DNA of 38,676 bases, from NCBI GenBank assembly GCA_025656505.1, contig JAHXHR010000019.1:1-38676 (forward strand), written 5' to 3'. This document shows, piece by piece, positions 17,543 to 24,988 of the stretch; within the stretch, counting starts at the first letter, position 1, and each line of letters begins with the position of its first letter. The position numbers and the translations under genes were made by a program. The notes under the pieces are model-generated. The model saw nothing but the letters and a program-made list of their open reading frames with translations. It had not been told where the DNA came from and made no database searches. The DNA is from Candidatus Thiodiazotropha sp. (ex Epidulcina cf. delphinae) (lineage in GTDB: Bacteria; Pseudomonadota; Gammaproteobacteria; Chromatiales; Chromatiaceae).

Positions 17543-18022
17543 ATGGATCCGCTACGCGACATTCATGGTATAGACCTCGCCTCTTGGTGGCCTCCCGCGC
17601 CGGGTTGGTGGCTGCTACTGCTGGGGATAGTGCTGTTGGCTCTGCTGTTCTTCTGGTTGATCAGAAGACGGCGACTCTACCCGCTTGGCCGTTGGCAGCA
17701 GGATGCCCGGCGCCGGCTACTCGCCCTGCGACGCCGTATCAAACGTGAATCGTCGAAACAGGTGGCCAGCGAACTCTCTGAACTCCTCAGACGCATCGCC
17801 ATCGCACGCTGTGGTCGGGAACAGACCGCTTCGCTCACCGATGATGCCTGGCTGGACTGGTTGCAGAGCAATGACTCGACCGGCTTTCTATGGCGGGAGA
17901 AGGGGCGACTGCTGCTGGAGCTTCCCTATGCGCCGCCGGACAGGCGCGCTGACAAAGCGCTGCTGGCGCAGTTGATCGATGCCGCCATCCACTGGGTCAG
18001 CGAGGAGGCGTGCCATGTTTGA
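17543..18022 (+). CDS. DUF4381 membrane protein (Bat operon)
   Basis: A 159-residue protein. A short N-terminus (MDPLRDIHGIDLASWWPPAP) precedes a transmembrane helix (GWWLLLLGIVLLALLFFWLI, residues 21-40). A cytoplasmic Arg-rich helical domain (LRRRIKRESSKQVASELSELLRRIAIARCG) and a conserved Trp-containing tail follow. This is the usual DUF4381 protein between DUF58 and the VWA genes of Bat operons. The start at 17543 is taken because the family begins here and the upstream open frame is repeat-element sequence. It overlaps the next gene by eight bases. Confidence 0.87.
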   Translation: MDPLRDIHGIDLASWWPPAPGWWLLLLGIVLLALLFFWLIRRRRLYPLGRWQQDARRRLLALRRRIKRESSKQVASELSELLRRIAIARCGREQTASLTDDAWLDWLQSNDSTGFLWREKGRLLLELPYAPPDRRADKALLAQLIDAAIHWVSEEACHV

Positions 18023-19055
18023 GTTCCACTGGCCCTGGATGGCGCTGTTGCTGGCATTGCCGCTGCTGGTCAGACGCTTCCGGTCCCGACCGGCGGCCGA
18101 ACAACACCCATCCGTAGAAGGGATGCAAACCACCCTCCTGCACCCAGCGCTATCCCATCTGGAAGCCGCCTTCCAAACCCGGCGTCCGCGCCAGCCGCTG
18201 AGTGTGCGCCTGTATAGCTGGTTACTCTACCTGCTCTGGCTCGCCCTGGTATCAGCATTGATGCGTCCTCAATGGCTGGAACCCTATACTGAGAATCGCA
18301 CCGCAGGCTATGACCTGATGTTGGCGGTCGACGCCTCCCACTCCATGAACGCCCTCGACTTCACCCTCAATAACGAGCAAGTCAGCCGTATGCAAGTGGT
18401 GAAAGGGGTGGTCGCCAAGTTCATCGAAGGACGGCAAGGGGACCGTATCGGTCTGGTGATTTTCGGCAGCCGGGCCTATGTCCTCTCCCCGCTGACCTAT
18501 GACCGGGAGGCGGTCAACAACCTGCTCAGCGAAGTGATCCCGCGCATCGCCGGCGACGGCACCGCCATCGGCGACGCCTTGGGACTGGGGGTGAAGAAGC
18601 TGCGGGAGCGGCCGCAAGGTTCACGGGTATTGCTGCTGATCGCAGACGGCGAGAACACCGCTGGGACCATCCCTCCGCTGAAGGCGGCGCAACTGGCCGC
18701 GCAGGAGGGGATTCGCATCTACAGCATCGGTGTCGGCAGTGACAAAAAGCAGGTGCCCATCTTAGAGAACGGCCGCATCATCACCCGCTCCGACCTGGGA
18801 TTCAATGAACAGGCGATGCGTGAAATCGCAGAAGCCGCCGACGGCGCCTATTTCCGCGCCACCGACACCGCAGCCCTGGAAAAGATCTATCGCCACATCG
18901 ACGAGCTGGAGAAGACCGAGGCGGAAGCGCGCACCGTGTTCGTACCCCAGCCCCTCTACTACTGGCCGCTGAGTCTGGCGCTGCTGCTGTTGCTGATCCT
19001 GGGCCTCTATCCCGAAGGCCGGCAACGGCGACTGCGAGGGGGCGGATATGCCTGA
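18015..19055 (+). CDS. VWA-domain membrane protein BatA-like
   Basis: A 346-residue BatA-type protein. It has an N-terminal helix (WPWMALLLALPLLV), a second membrane helix (SWLLYLLWLALVSAL), then a von Willebrand A domain with an intact metal site (DLMLAVDASHSMNA, GDGTAIGDA, LLLIADGENT). A C-terminal transmembrane helix (YYWPLSLALLLLLILGLY) and a basic tail follow. The ATG at 18015 matches the family start; an upstream in-frame ATG lies inside DUF4381. It overlaps the next VWA gene by eight bases, so translation is coupled. Confidence 0.9.
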   Translation: MFEFHWPWMALLLALPLLVRRFRSRPAAEQHPSVEGMQTTLLHPALSHLEAAFQTRRPRQPLSVRLYSWLLYLLWLALVSALMRPQWLEPYTENRTAGYDLMLAVDASHSMNALDFTLNNEQVSRMQVVKGVVAKFIEGRQGDRIGLVIFGSRAYVLSPLTYDREAVNNLLSEVIPRIAGDGTAIGDALGLGVKKLRERPQGSRVLLLIADGENTAGTIPPLKAAQLAAQEGIRIYSIGVGSDKKQVPILENGRIITRSDLGFNEQAMREIAEAADGAYFRATDTAALEKIYRHIDELEKTEAEARTVFVPQPLYYWPLSLALLLLLILGLYPEGRQRRLRGGGYA

Positions 19056-20076
19056 CGCCGCCTTCCACTTCGCCCGCCCCGAATGGCTGTTCGCTCTGCT
19101 GGGGCTGATCCCGGTGCTGGGATGGCTGATCTTCAGCGTGGTGAGGTCACGCAAGGGTCCCCTTCATCGGTATGCCGACGAACACCTGCTGCCGCATCTC
19201 ACCGGCATCCGCGAGTTGGATGTCAACGAGCGTTGGAGCCGCTTCTCCCGCTGGGGGCTGTTGTGGAGCCTGCTGGTGATCGCCCTGGCAGGACCCCGAT
19301 GGGATTACACCGATATCGAGGCATTCTCCCCCGCCAGCGACCTTGTCATCCTGATGGACATCTCCCGCTCCATGAATGTGGCCGATGTGCAGCCGTCGCG
19401 CCTGGCTCGCGCCCGCCAGGAGGTGCAGGACCTGATGCTGCTCAATCAGGCGTTGCGCATCGGCATGATCGCCTTTGCCTCCGTGCCCCATGTGGTGACA
19501 CCGATCACCGAAGACAGCCAGAGCATTCTCAACGCCCTACCGGCCGTCAGCTCCGACCTGGCCAATCTGCAGGGAAGCCGCCTGAAAGCGGCGCTGGAGC
19601 GGGCCAAACAGCTACTCGGCAGCGGCGCATCGGACAGCACACGCAGTATTCTCCTGATCACCGACGGGGATTTCGACGAAGCCGAACTAAGCGAGCCGAT
19701 CAAAGACCTGGCCGATCAGGGCATCATCCTGCATACCCTGGGGATAGGCACCCCCGGAGGCGGGCCTGTCCCCGCCAGGGTCGGCCAAAGCGAACTGATG
19801 AGAACGCGCAACGGCAAGATCATCGAGTCCAGACTCAACGAGCCCCTGCTGAAGCAACTCGCCAAGGCCGGCGGCGGCCTCTATCAGCGCGCTGACTTCC
19901 GCGACCGGGACAGCCGCAGCATCCTCGACCTGGCCAGTGGCGATATCGGCAAACCCACCCGCACTCAGGAAAAGACCCGGGTCTGGAATGAACGCTTCTA
20001 CTGGCTTCTTTTGCCCCTGCTGTTGTTACTGCTTCCCCACTTCAGAGCCGGGCAATCCGGGGAGTCGCAAGCATGA
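19048..20076 (+). CDS. VWA-domain membrane protein BatB-like
   Basis: A 342-residue BatB-type protein. It has two N-terminal membrane segments, then a VWA domain with the MIDAS residues (DLVILMDISRSMNVADV, LQGSRLKAALE, LLITDGDFDEAE), then a C-terminal transmembrane helix (FYWLLLPLLLLLLPHF). Unlike some BatB proteins it carries no TPR repeats; those are in the next gene. It overlaps neighbours by a few bases on both sides. With BatA it probably forms a membrane complex whose state is remodelled by MoxR. Confidence 0.9.
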   Translation: MPDAAFHFARPEWLFALLGLIPVLGWLIFSVVRSRKGPLHRYADEHLLPHLTGIRELDVNERWSRFSRWGLLWSLLVIALAGPRWDYTDIEAFSPASDLVILMDISRSMNVADVQPSRLARARQEVQDLMLLNQALRIGMIAFASVPHVVTPITEDSQSILNALPAVSSDLANLQGSRLKAALERAKQLLGSGASDSTRSILLITDGDFDEAELSEPIKDLADQGIILHTLGIGTPGGGPVPARVGQSELMRTRNGKIIESRLNEPLLKQLAKAGGGLYQRADFRDRDSRSILDLASGDIGKPTRTQEKTRVWNERFYWLLLPLLLLLLPHFRAGQSGESQA

Positions 20077-21401
20077 GGGGCCTACTCTTGCTATCTCTAC
20101 TGTTGCTCTCTCTACCCTCTCTGAGTGAGGCCGACTGGTTTTTGAATCAGGAACAGCAAGCCGCCGAGGACTACGACCAGGGACACTACCAAGAGGCGGC
20201 AAACGGCTTTCAGGATCCCTATCGCCGTGGCGTCGCCCACTACCGCACCGGCGACTACCAGGCCGCGATCGAAGATTTCAGCCAGGTAGAGCGCGAAGCG
20301 GTCAAACAGGATGCGCGCTATAACCTGGGTAACAGTAGCTACAAACTGGAGGATTACCATGGCGCCGTCAAGGCCTACGAATCGGTGCTCGATAGCGACC
20401 CGGAACATGCGGATGCACGCTATAACCTAGCCCTGGCGCGGGAAAAACTAGCCCGTCAACAGGAGCAGGAGAAACCGGAAGAGGAGCAGAAACAGGATCA
20501 GCAAGAGCAAGAGGAGGAACAGGAGCAACAGAGTGGCGATCAGTCCGAAGGGCAGCAGGAATCTGAATCCGGCGATCAGGACCAGGAGCAGTCCGGCGAC
20601 TCCGAATCGGACCAGCAACAGCAATCCGCCAGCGGTGAAGAACAACAGGATGCCTCATCCGGCCAACAGCAGCAGGAGCAACCATCCGAGTCGGGAGAAC
20701 AGCAGGATCAGCAGTCTGAATCAGGCGACGAGCAAGAAAAGCAACAACAAGGCTCGGACAAAGATATGTCAGAGGAGTCTCAACAAGGCCGACAGGATCA
20801 GCAGGAGAGCGAAGGGAAGGAGACATCCGATAAGTCACGGCAGGAAGATGCAAGCGGCGCCCCTGAGGATGAACGGAAACAGCGCGGTGGTGAGGAAGAA
20901 GCACAGCAGGAAGCCGACAACGGGAGAGAACAACAGCAGGATCAGTCCGGCAATGAGATGGCTGATGAGCAAACCGAGGAGGGCCTGGCTGAGGGGGATC
21001 GGGATCCTCAACAGAGGCAAGGAAAACAGGCCGATGAAATGTCTGCTAATCTCGATCCACCGGGTGATAAAAAAGATCAAACCGACAGACCGTCGCCGCG
21101 TGGCAACGAACTCGGTCAGGACACGGGCGAACGCCATGTCCGCCCGGAAGACGAGGCCCGCTCCGACGCCGTTGACCAGGTGGACCAGAGCAACCTGCCG
21201 CAATCGCCGGAAAGCGAGACAAAAACCGGCGGTGGCGGCGACGAAATGAACCGCTTCAGTGGCGGGAGCGCGCTGATGGAGCAGTGGCTGGATCAGATCG
21301 AAGGCGACCCGGCCCAGTTGATGCAACAACAGTTCAGACTGGAAGAGTACAAATACCTGCGCAATCGCGGTGGCCGTGACACGGAGACGAGGCCTTGGTA
21401 A
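20073..21401 (+). CDS. TPR protein with long acidic Gln-rich region, BatC-like
   Basis: A 442-residue exported protein. It has a signal peptide (residues 1-20), two to three TPR motifs at 25-125 (YDQGHYQEAANGF, HYRTGDYQAAIEDF, YNLGNSSYKLEDYHGAVKAY, ARYNLALAREKL), then about 250 residues of low-complexity Glu/Gln/Ser/Asp repeats. A conserved C-terminal segment near 405-440 (MEQWLDQIEGDPAQLMQQQF and RLEEYKYLRN) is typical of BatC. The TPR part probably binds the other Bat proteins in the periplasm; the low-complexity stretch is likely disordered and variable between strains. It overlaps the preceding gene by four bases. Confidence 0.88.
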   Translation: MRGLLLLSLLLLSLPSLSEADWFLNQEQQAAEDYDQGHYQEAANGFQDPYRRGVAHYRTGDYQAAIEDFSQVEREAVKQDARYNLGNSSYKLEDYHGAVKAYESVLDSDPEHADARYNLALAREKLARQQEQEKPEEEQKQDQQEQEEEQEQQSGDQSEGQQESESGDQDQEQSGDSESDQQQQSASGEEQQDASSGQQQQEQPSESGEQQDQQSESGDEQEKQQQGSDKDMSEESQQGRQDQQESEGKETSDKSRQEDASGAPEDERKQRGGEEEAQQEADNGREQQQDQSGNEMADEQTEEGLAEGDRDPQQRQGKQADEMSANLDPPGDKKDQTDRPSPRGNELGQDTGERHVRPEDEARSDAVDQVDQSNLPQSPESETKTGGGGDEMNRFSGGSALMEQWLDQIEGDPAQLMQQQFRLEEYKYLRNRGGRDTETRPW

Positions 21402-21456
21402 CGACAATCCGGGTATAGCGGAAATGGGATGCTGAGCAGCAACAGACTGAGGATCG

Positions 21457-23337
21457 ATGAAAAAAAACCCTGTCCCATCTCGCTCCTTTTATCGCCCGGC
21501 TTCCGAGTTGCGGCAAGGATTGCATAGCGTGACTATCCGCCCCATGCCGCACTCTGAAGCCGATCGAAAATCCACCCTGTTCTTGGGACGACTTCCTATC
21601 TCCGTGACCCCGGCAGGATTCATTCTCGCCTTGCTGATATCGCCGATCGCGGTTTCAGCCAATCCCTATCCAGGCTATACGCCCTGGCAAACCCAGCCTC
21701 ACGGACAGTGGAAGTTCACTCCACCCAACCAGCGGCAGACCGGCACGCCCTCCCAGGAGCAGCGCCGGCTACAAACACAAAACCCCTACGCCGGGAGCCG
21801 GCCCGGCGCACAGCCGCCCGGCTATGCACCACAAAGCTACTACCGCACCCAATCCGAAGCGCCACACATCGAGACCAAACTGTCGCTACAGAATCCCTAT
21901 CTCCAGCAGGGGGTGATTCTCAAACTGAGTGTCATCAGCCGAAACAATCTCCTCACAGCGACACCGGAGATCCCGCAGAACGAGCCTTTCATCTTCCATC
22001 TTTTGCAAGGCCCCAGCACCCATTCCCGTGCGCGCAAGGGTCAACGTGAGATCGTCAACGAGTTCTTCTACGAAATGACGCCACTCAGGCCCGGCATCCA
22101 TCAGCTACCGACCATCCGGGTCACCGGCGAGGAGGAGTGGGTAACGGGATACAGCCGCGGCAACAGGCCGTTCGAGACAGCCGTCCAAGACTCGGTCATG
22201 ATAACGGTCCGCGAATCCAACCCCCAAAGTTCGCCATGGCTACCCCTGGAACAATTGACACTGAAGATCAGTCTGCCGAAAAATCTCAAAGCCGCCGCAG
22301 GCAAACCCTTTACCCTAACGACTGAACTCAATGCCACCGGCATGAGAGGCGATCAACTGCCCAGTCTGGAACGGCAACTCACCACCAATGCCTTCCGTGT
22401 CTACCGCGAGCAGAGCAAGGTAGAAACCACCCTGGATAAGAAAACCTACCGGATCAACGGCCGCCGCTCAGAGACCTTCACCCTGGTGCCGCAATACGGC
22501 GGGGACCTGAGGCTACCGCAACTGAGTGTCAATTGGTGGAACACCCGCAACAACATGCCGCAACGCGCCTCTGTGCCACTGCAACCGATTGCCGTGAGCG
22601 GCGCCCGAAAACCCACCGGCATCTTCGGTTCCAATCAACAGAGCACCCTGTTCCCCTCCGGCACTTCCTCGGCATTCTGGATCCCGCTCTCGGTCGTATT
22701 CGGCATCATCTTCGGTTATTGGCTGGCCATCTGGTTCTCACACCGTAAAAAAGGGGGTTCGCAGACCTCTCCCTTGGAGCCGTTGATCGGATTCCTGCAG
22801 CGCCCGATGTACCAAATGGCGCCCGCCTTCTCCCCGTTAAAGGAGAAGCTGCGCACCACAACCGCTATCCTCAACCCAGTTACCCGCCGGCACCGATGGC
22901 GCCGCAGCCTGGTAGGCATGCTGCCGCTCTCCGTTCGTTTTTGGTTCTGCGTACGCTTTGTGGATGAAGAGACCGATCCCGAGATTTGGGGCTACACCCT
23001 GCGGTTTCTCGCCAACAAACACATGAATCTACCGCCCAATGTGCCTTTCAGTGTGATCGGCAACCATATTGCCGACTTTCATCCCAAGGCAGAGCCTGAA
23101 AAAATCGATGCTCTGATCCATGAACTCGAACAGGCGATCTACGGCCACAGCGAGTTGGACTTCGATCGTTGGAAAGAGGCCTTCAAACACCAGATCCGGC
23201 CCAGTCTGAGATGGTGGCCACACAAATTGACGAGCGCGAAAGTCCATCACAACCCCCCCTTACCGGATCTCAATCCGGACAGCGTTCAGCTTTTCTCGCC
23301 CGCCGGCGCCTCCCTCGGCAGCGATGGATCACTTTAA
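21457..23337 (+). CDS. BatD-like oxygen-tolerance family protein
   Basis: A 626-residue protein, last in the Bat operon. An N-terminal hydrophobic segment (PAGFILALLISPIAVSA, about residues 53-68) looks like a signal peptide behind an unusually long basic leader, so the real start could be a later Met (for example at 21544). GGATCG before 21457 supports the listed start. Residues 130-400 are the periplasmic beta-rich BatD region (IETKLSLQNPYLQQG, FFYEMTPLRPGIHQLPTIRV, TFTLVPQYGGDLRLPQLSV). A transmembrane helix lies at about 408-430, then a cytoplasmic domain of 190 residues. Known context is Bacteroides aerotolerance-type operons; the biochemical role is unsettled. Confidence 0.85.
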   Translation: MKKNPVPSRSFYRPASELRQGLHSVTIRPMPHSEADRKSTLFLGRLPISVTPAGFILALLISPIAVSANPYPGYTPWQTQPHGQWKFTPPNQRQTGTPSQEQRRLQTQNPYAGSRPGAQPPGYAPQSYYRTQSEAPHIETKLSLQNPYLQQGVILKLSVISRNNLLTATPEIPQNEPFIFHLLQGPSTHSRARKGQREIVNEFFYEMTPLRPGIHQLPTIRVTGEEEWVTGYSRGNRPFETAVQDSVMITVRESNPQSSPWLPLEQLTLKISLPKNLKAAAGKPFTLTTELNATGMRGDQLPSLERQLTTNAFRVYREQSKVETTLDKKTYRINGRRSETFTLVPQYGGDLRLPQLSVNWWNTRNNMPQRASVPLQPIAVSGARKPTGIFGSNQQSTLFPSGTSSAFWIPLSVVFGIIFGYWLAIWFSHRKKGGSQTSPLEPLIGFLQRPMYQMAPAFSPLKEKLRTTTAILNPVTRRHRWRRSLVGMLPLSVRFWFCVRFVDEETDPEIWGYTLRFLANKHMNLPPNVPFSVIGNHIADFHPKAEPEKIDALIHELEQAIYGHSELDFDRWKEAFKHQIRPSLRWWPHKLTSAKVHHNPPLPDLNPDSVQLFSPAGASLGSDGSL

Positions 23338-23637
23338 CTGTTTTCATTTGCATGGCAATATAGGATGGAATTAACAGTTTCTCGGCTTCTGCACACCTGA
23401 TTAATGATTATAAGCTGTATATAATATCGCATCCCTGCAATCCAAAATCGGGTTTCCGGTTTTCGATTGCAATGATTTTTATTTAAATACTAGTTAGTTT
23501 TAGAACAAATATCACAAATTGGTTGAAGTAAAAAACTAATGAACCTGAACCCGGCTGGTCTTGTTTCTATGGCGGGTGTATAACGGCTTTTCAGAACAGT
23601 GGATCAGCGCAAGGAAACACCGTAACAGGGAGTATGC
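23338..23637 (+). promoter_or_regulatory. csrA promoter and leader
   Basis: No gene is seen in this 300-base stretch. A TATAAT at 23420-23425 is a possible -10 box, though no clear -35 is spaced correctly. Close to the gene are three GGA motifs (TGGAT at 23600, AAGGA at 23611, CAGGGA at 23626). The last overlaps the ribosome binding site (AGGGAG), the arrangement by which CsrA represses its own translation in other bacteria. Confidence 0.4.
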
Positions 23638-23973
23638 ATGCTTATTCTTACAAGATTTCCCGGAGAGACATTGGTGATCGGTGATAACGTCGAGGTTACG
23701 ATTCTCGGAGTCAAGAGCAACCAAGTGCAAGTTGGGATATCGGCCCCCAAGGACATTGCGGTACATCGGGAAGAGATCTACCGTGTGATCAACGAGCAGC
23801 CCGCCGGGAATGGTCATCCGCAGAAAGCACCGCCCGCCGGGAATGATCATCCACAGAAAACACAGCCCGTTTGGCATGATTATCCGAAGAAAACGCAGAC
23901 CGCAGCACCGAAGCGAAGCCCAAAGATCACGTTCAAGCGTCGCCGCATCGTGCTGCCGGATCACTCGAAATAG
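23638..23973 (+). CDS. csrA: CsrA/RsmA translational regulator with an extended repeat tail
   Basis: Residues 1-54 are a full CsrA ([44 protein letters not shown]). CsrA dimers bind GGA motifs in mRNA leaders to alter translation and stability. The key RNA-binding residues Leu4, Arg6 and Arg44 are kept, while Arg7 is Phe, Val8 is Pro and Arg31 is Gln relative to E. coli. The protein is 111 residues, against 60-65 normally. The extra C-terminus holds three 11-residue repeats (PAGNxHPQK type) and ends in a basic segment ([15 protein letters not shown]). It stands alone, not beside alaS as in many gammaproteobacteria, so it may be a second copy. Confidence 0.88.
   Translation: MLILTRFPGETLVIGDNVEVTILGVKSNQVQVGISAPKDIAVHREEIYRVINEQPAGNGHPQKAPPAGNDHPQKTQPVWHDYPKKTQTAAPKRSPKITFKRRRIVLPDHSK
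23800..23898 (+). repeat. Three in-frame 33-bp tandem repeats inside csrA
   Basis: Units lie at 23800-23832, 23833-23865 and 23866-23898, each coding 11 residues: [33 protein letters not shown]. Units 1 and 2 are nearly identical in DNA; unit 3 is diverged. Unit length is a multiple of three, so copy-number change would keep the frame. Confidence 0.85.
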
Positions 23974-23987
23974 AGCGATGCAGCGTA

Positions 23988-24887
23988 TCAATCATTCAAC
24001 CAATATTGAACAGCCTGGCTTTTCAGGAATGCCTCGGCATCCCCTCCATGCAGCAAGGCGAAGGTGGCCAGTACACCGGCCTCGGTGCAAGTATCCGCCG
24101 CAACCGTGACGGAGCGGGGGGCGTTTTCGATCGGCCGGCCTGTTTTGGGATTGAGCACATGCCCATACCGCTTGCCCTCCCGCTGCAAAAAACGGCGGGT
24201 ATCGCCGCTGGTAGCGAGGGCGCCTTGGCGAATTTTCAATAGGCTGCTTGCCGAGTCCGGTTGATTTGGGTTTTCTATCCCTATCGACCAGGGCCGGGCG
24301 CCTTTTCTCCGCCCGTTGGCATGAATATCCCCCCCGAAGTTGACCAACAGGCCCGCTTCTGTAGCCTCCTGTAAGAGAAGCAGCACCCTATCAACAGCGT
24401 ACTCCTTGCCTATGCCGCCGAAATCGACCTCCATGCCTTGCGGAAGGGTAAAAAAAGGCCGGGACCAGTCGACATACTGCCACCCGACATAGGGCAACAG
24501 CGCATCAATGGCTGCGTTATCCGGGATATGGTCGCCACCATCAAACTTCCATGCGCGACGCAACACACCGGACGTTATATCGAAAAGCCCATCACTGAGC
24601 GCCCAACACTGTTGGGCGAAATCGAGCAGGTGAGCCGTTTCCTCGTCCACCTTGACGGGCGCGCCATCGCTATTGTTGAGGCGATAGACAATATTGCCTT
24701 CCCTATAACGGCTGAATTTTTTTTCTATTCGCCAAGCTTCATCCTCCGCAATTCGGAGGAGATCATTAGCCGACACCTCTTCATCGACTTCCATGAAGAT
24801 CTCGCAGGGGCCGGCCATGGCCCGAAAACGCCCTTGCCAGTAGCCATCAGTCGCCGCCTCAAGCCTAGTGTACCTCGTTATGGACAC
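23988..24887 (-). CDS. apbE: ApbE-family FAD:protein FMN transferase, 5' end disrupted
   Basis: ApbE transfers FMN from FAD to a Thr or Ser of exported proteins. Visible motifs are AMAGPCEI, RRAWKFDG, MEVDFGGIGKEYAVDR, NFGGDIHANG, LATSGDTRRF and YGHVLNPKTGRPI. In the usual metal-site motif near the C-terminus (AD-A-x-AT) the Asp is Gly here (EAGVLAT, Gly271), while Thr275 is kept. The first eight codons, including the GTG at 24885-24887, lie inside a CTAG repeat fragment and have no ribosome binding site. A better start (ATG at 24932-24934 behind AGGAGG) is cut off by a stop within the fragment. No signal peptide or lipobox is present. The gene may be poorly translated or inactive. Confidence 0.8.
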   Translation of the reverse strand: MSITRYTRLEAATDGYWQGRFRAMAGPCEIFMEVDEEVSANDLLRIAEDEAWRIEKKFSRYREGNIVYRLNNSDGAPVKVDEETAHLLDFAQQCWALSDGLFDITSGVLRRAWKFDGGDHIPDNAAIDALLPYVGWQYVDWSRPFFTLPQGMEVDFGGIGKEYAVDRVLLLLQEATEAGLLVNFGGDIHANGRRKGARPWSIGIENPNQPDSASSLLKIRQGALATSGDTRRFLQREGKRYGHVLNPKTGRPIENAPRSVTVAADTCTEAGVLATFALLHGGDAEAFLKSQAVQYWLND

Positions 24888-24918
24888 TGTAACATTCAGC
24901 GGGCCGGGAAGGGGTTAG
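24865..24918. repeat. Truncated family B CTAG element inside the apbE 5' end
   Basis: 54 bases match one end of the element at 7760-8029: the 35-bp terminal repeat with few differences, followed by CGGGCCGGGAAGGGGTTAG. Similarity stops at 24918. The fragment separates the inferred original apbE start from the rest of the gene and introduces an in-frame TGA. Confidence 0.85.
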
Positions 24919-24931
24919 AGACGTATTGACC

Positions 24932-24951
24932 CATGGGCGGCGATTCCTCCT
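24932..24951 (-). promoter_or_regulatory. Orphaned apbE ribosome binding site and start codon
   Basis: On the minus strand AGGAGG (complement of 24946-24951) precedes ATG (24932-24934) by 11 bases. The frame reads MGQYVS, then enters the repeat fragment and stops. Removing the fragment from AACCCC to the base before AGG would join MGQYVS in frame to RLEAATDGYW, the present apbE sequence. This strongly suggests it is the ancestral start. Confidence 0.6.
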
Positions 24952-24988
24952 CTGCATCGCATGATTGCTGACAGGACACCTCAATTGC

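Noticed and set aside
20533..21249. Long frames on both strands within the batC low-complexity region
   Set aside because: The repetitive CAG/GAA-rich coding sequence leaves all frames open; only the TPR frame has a signal peptide and conserved ends.
23800..23898. Three 33-bp repeats in csrA considered as a CRISPR array
   Set aside because: The repeats are contiguous without spacers and lie in frame within a protein.
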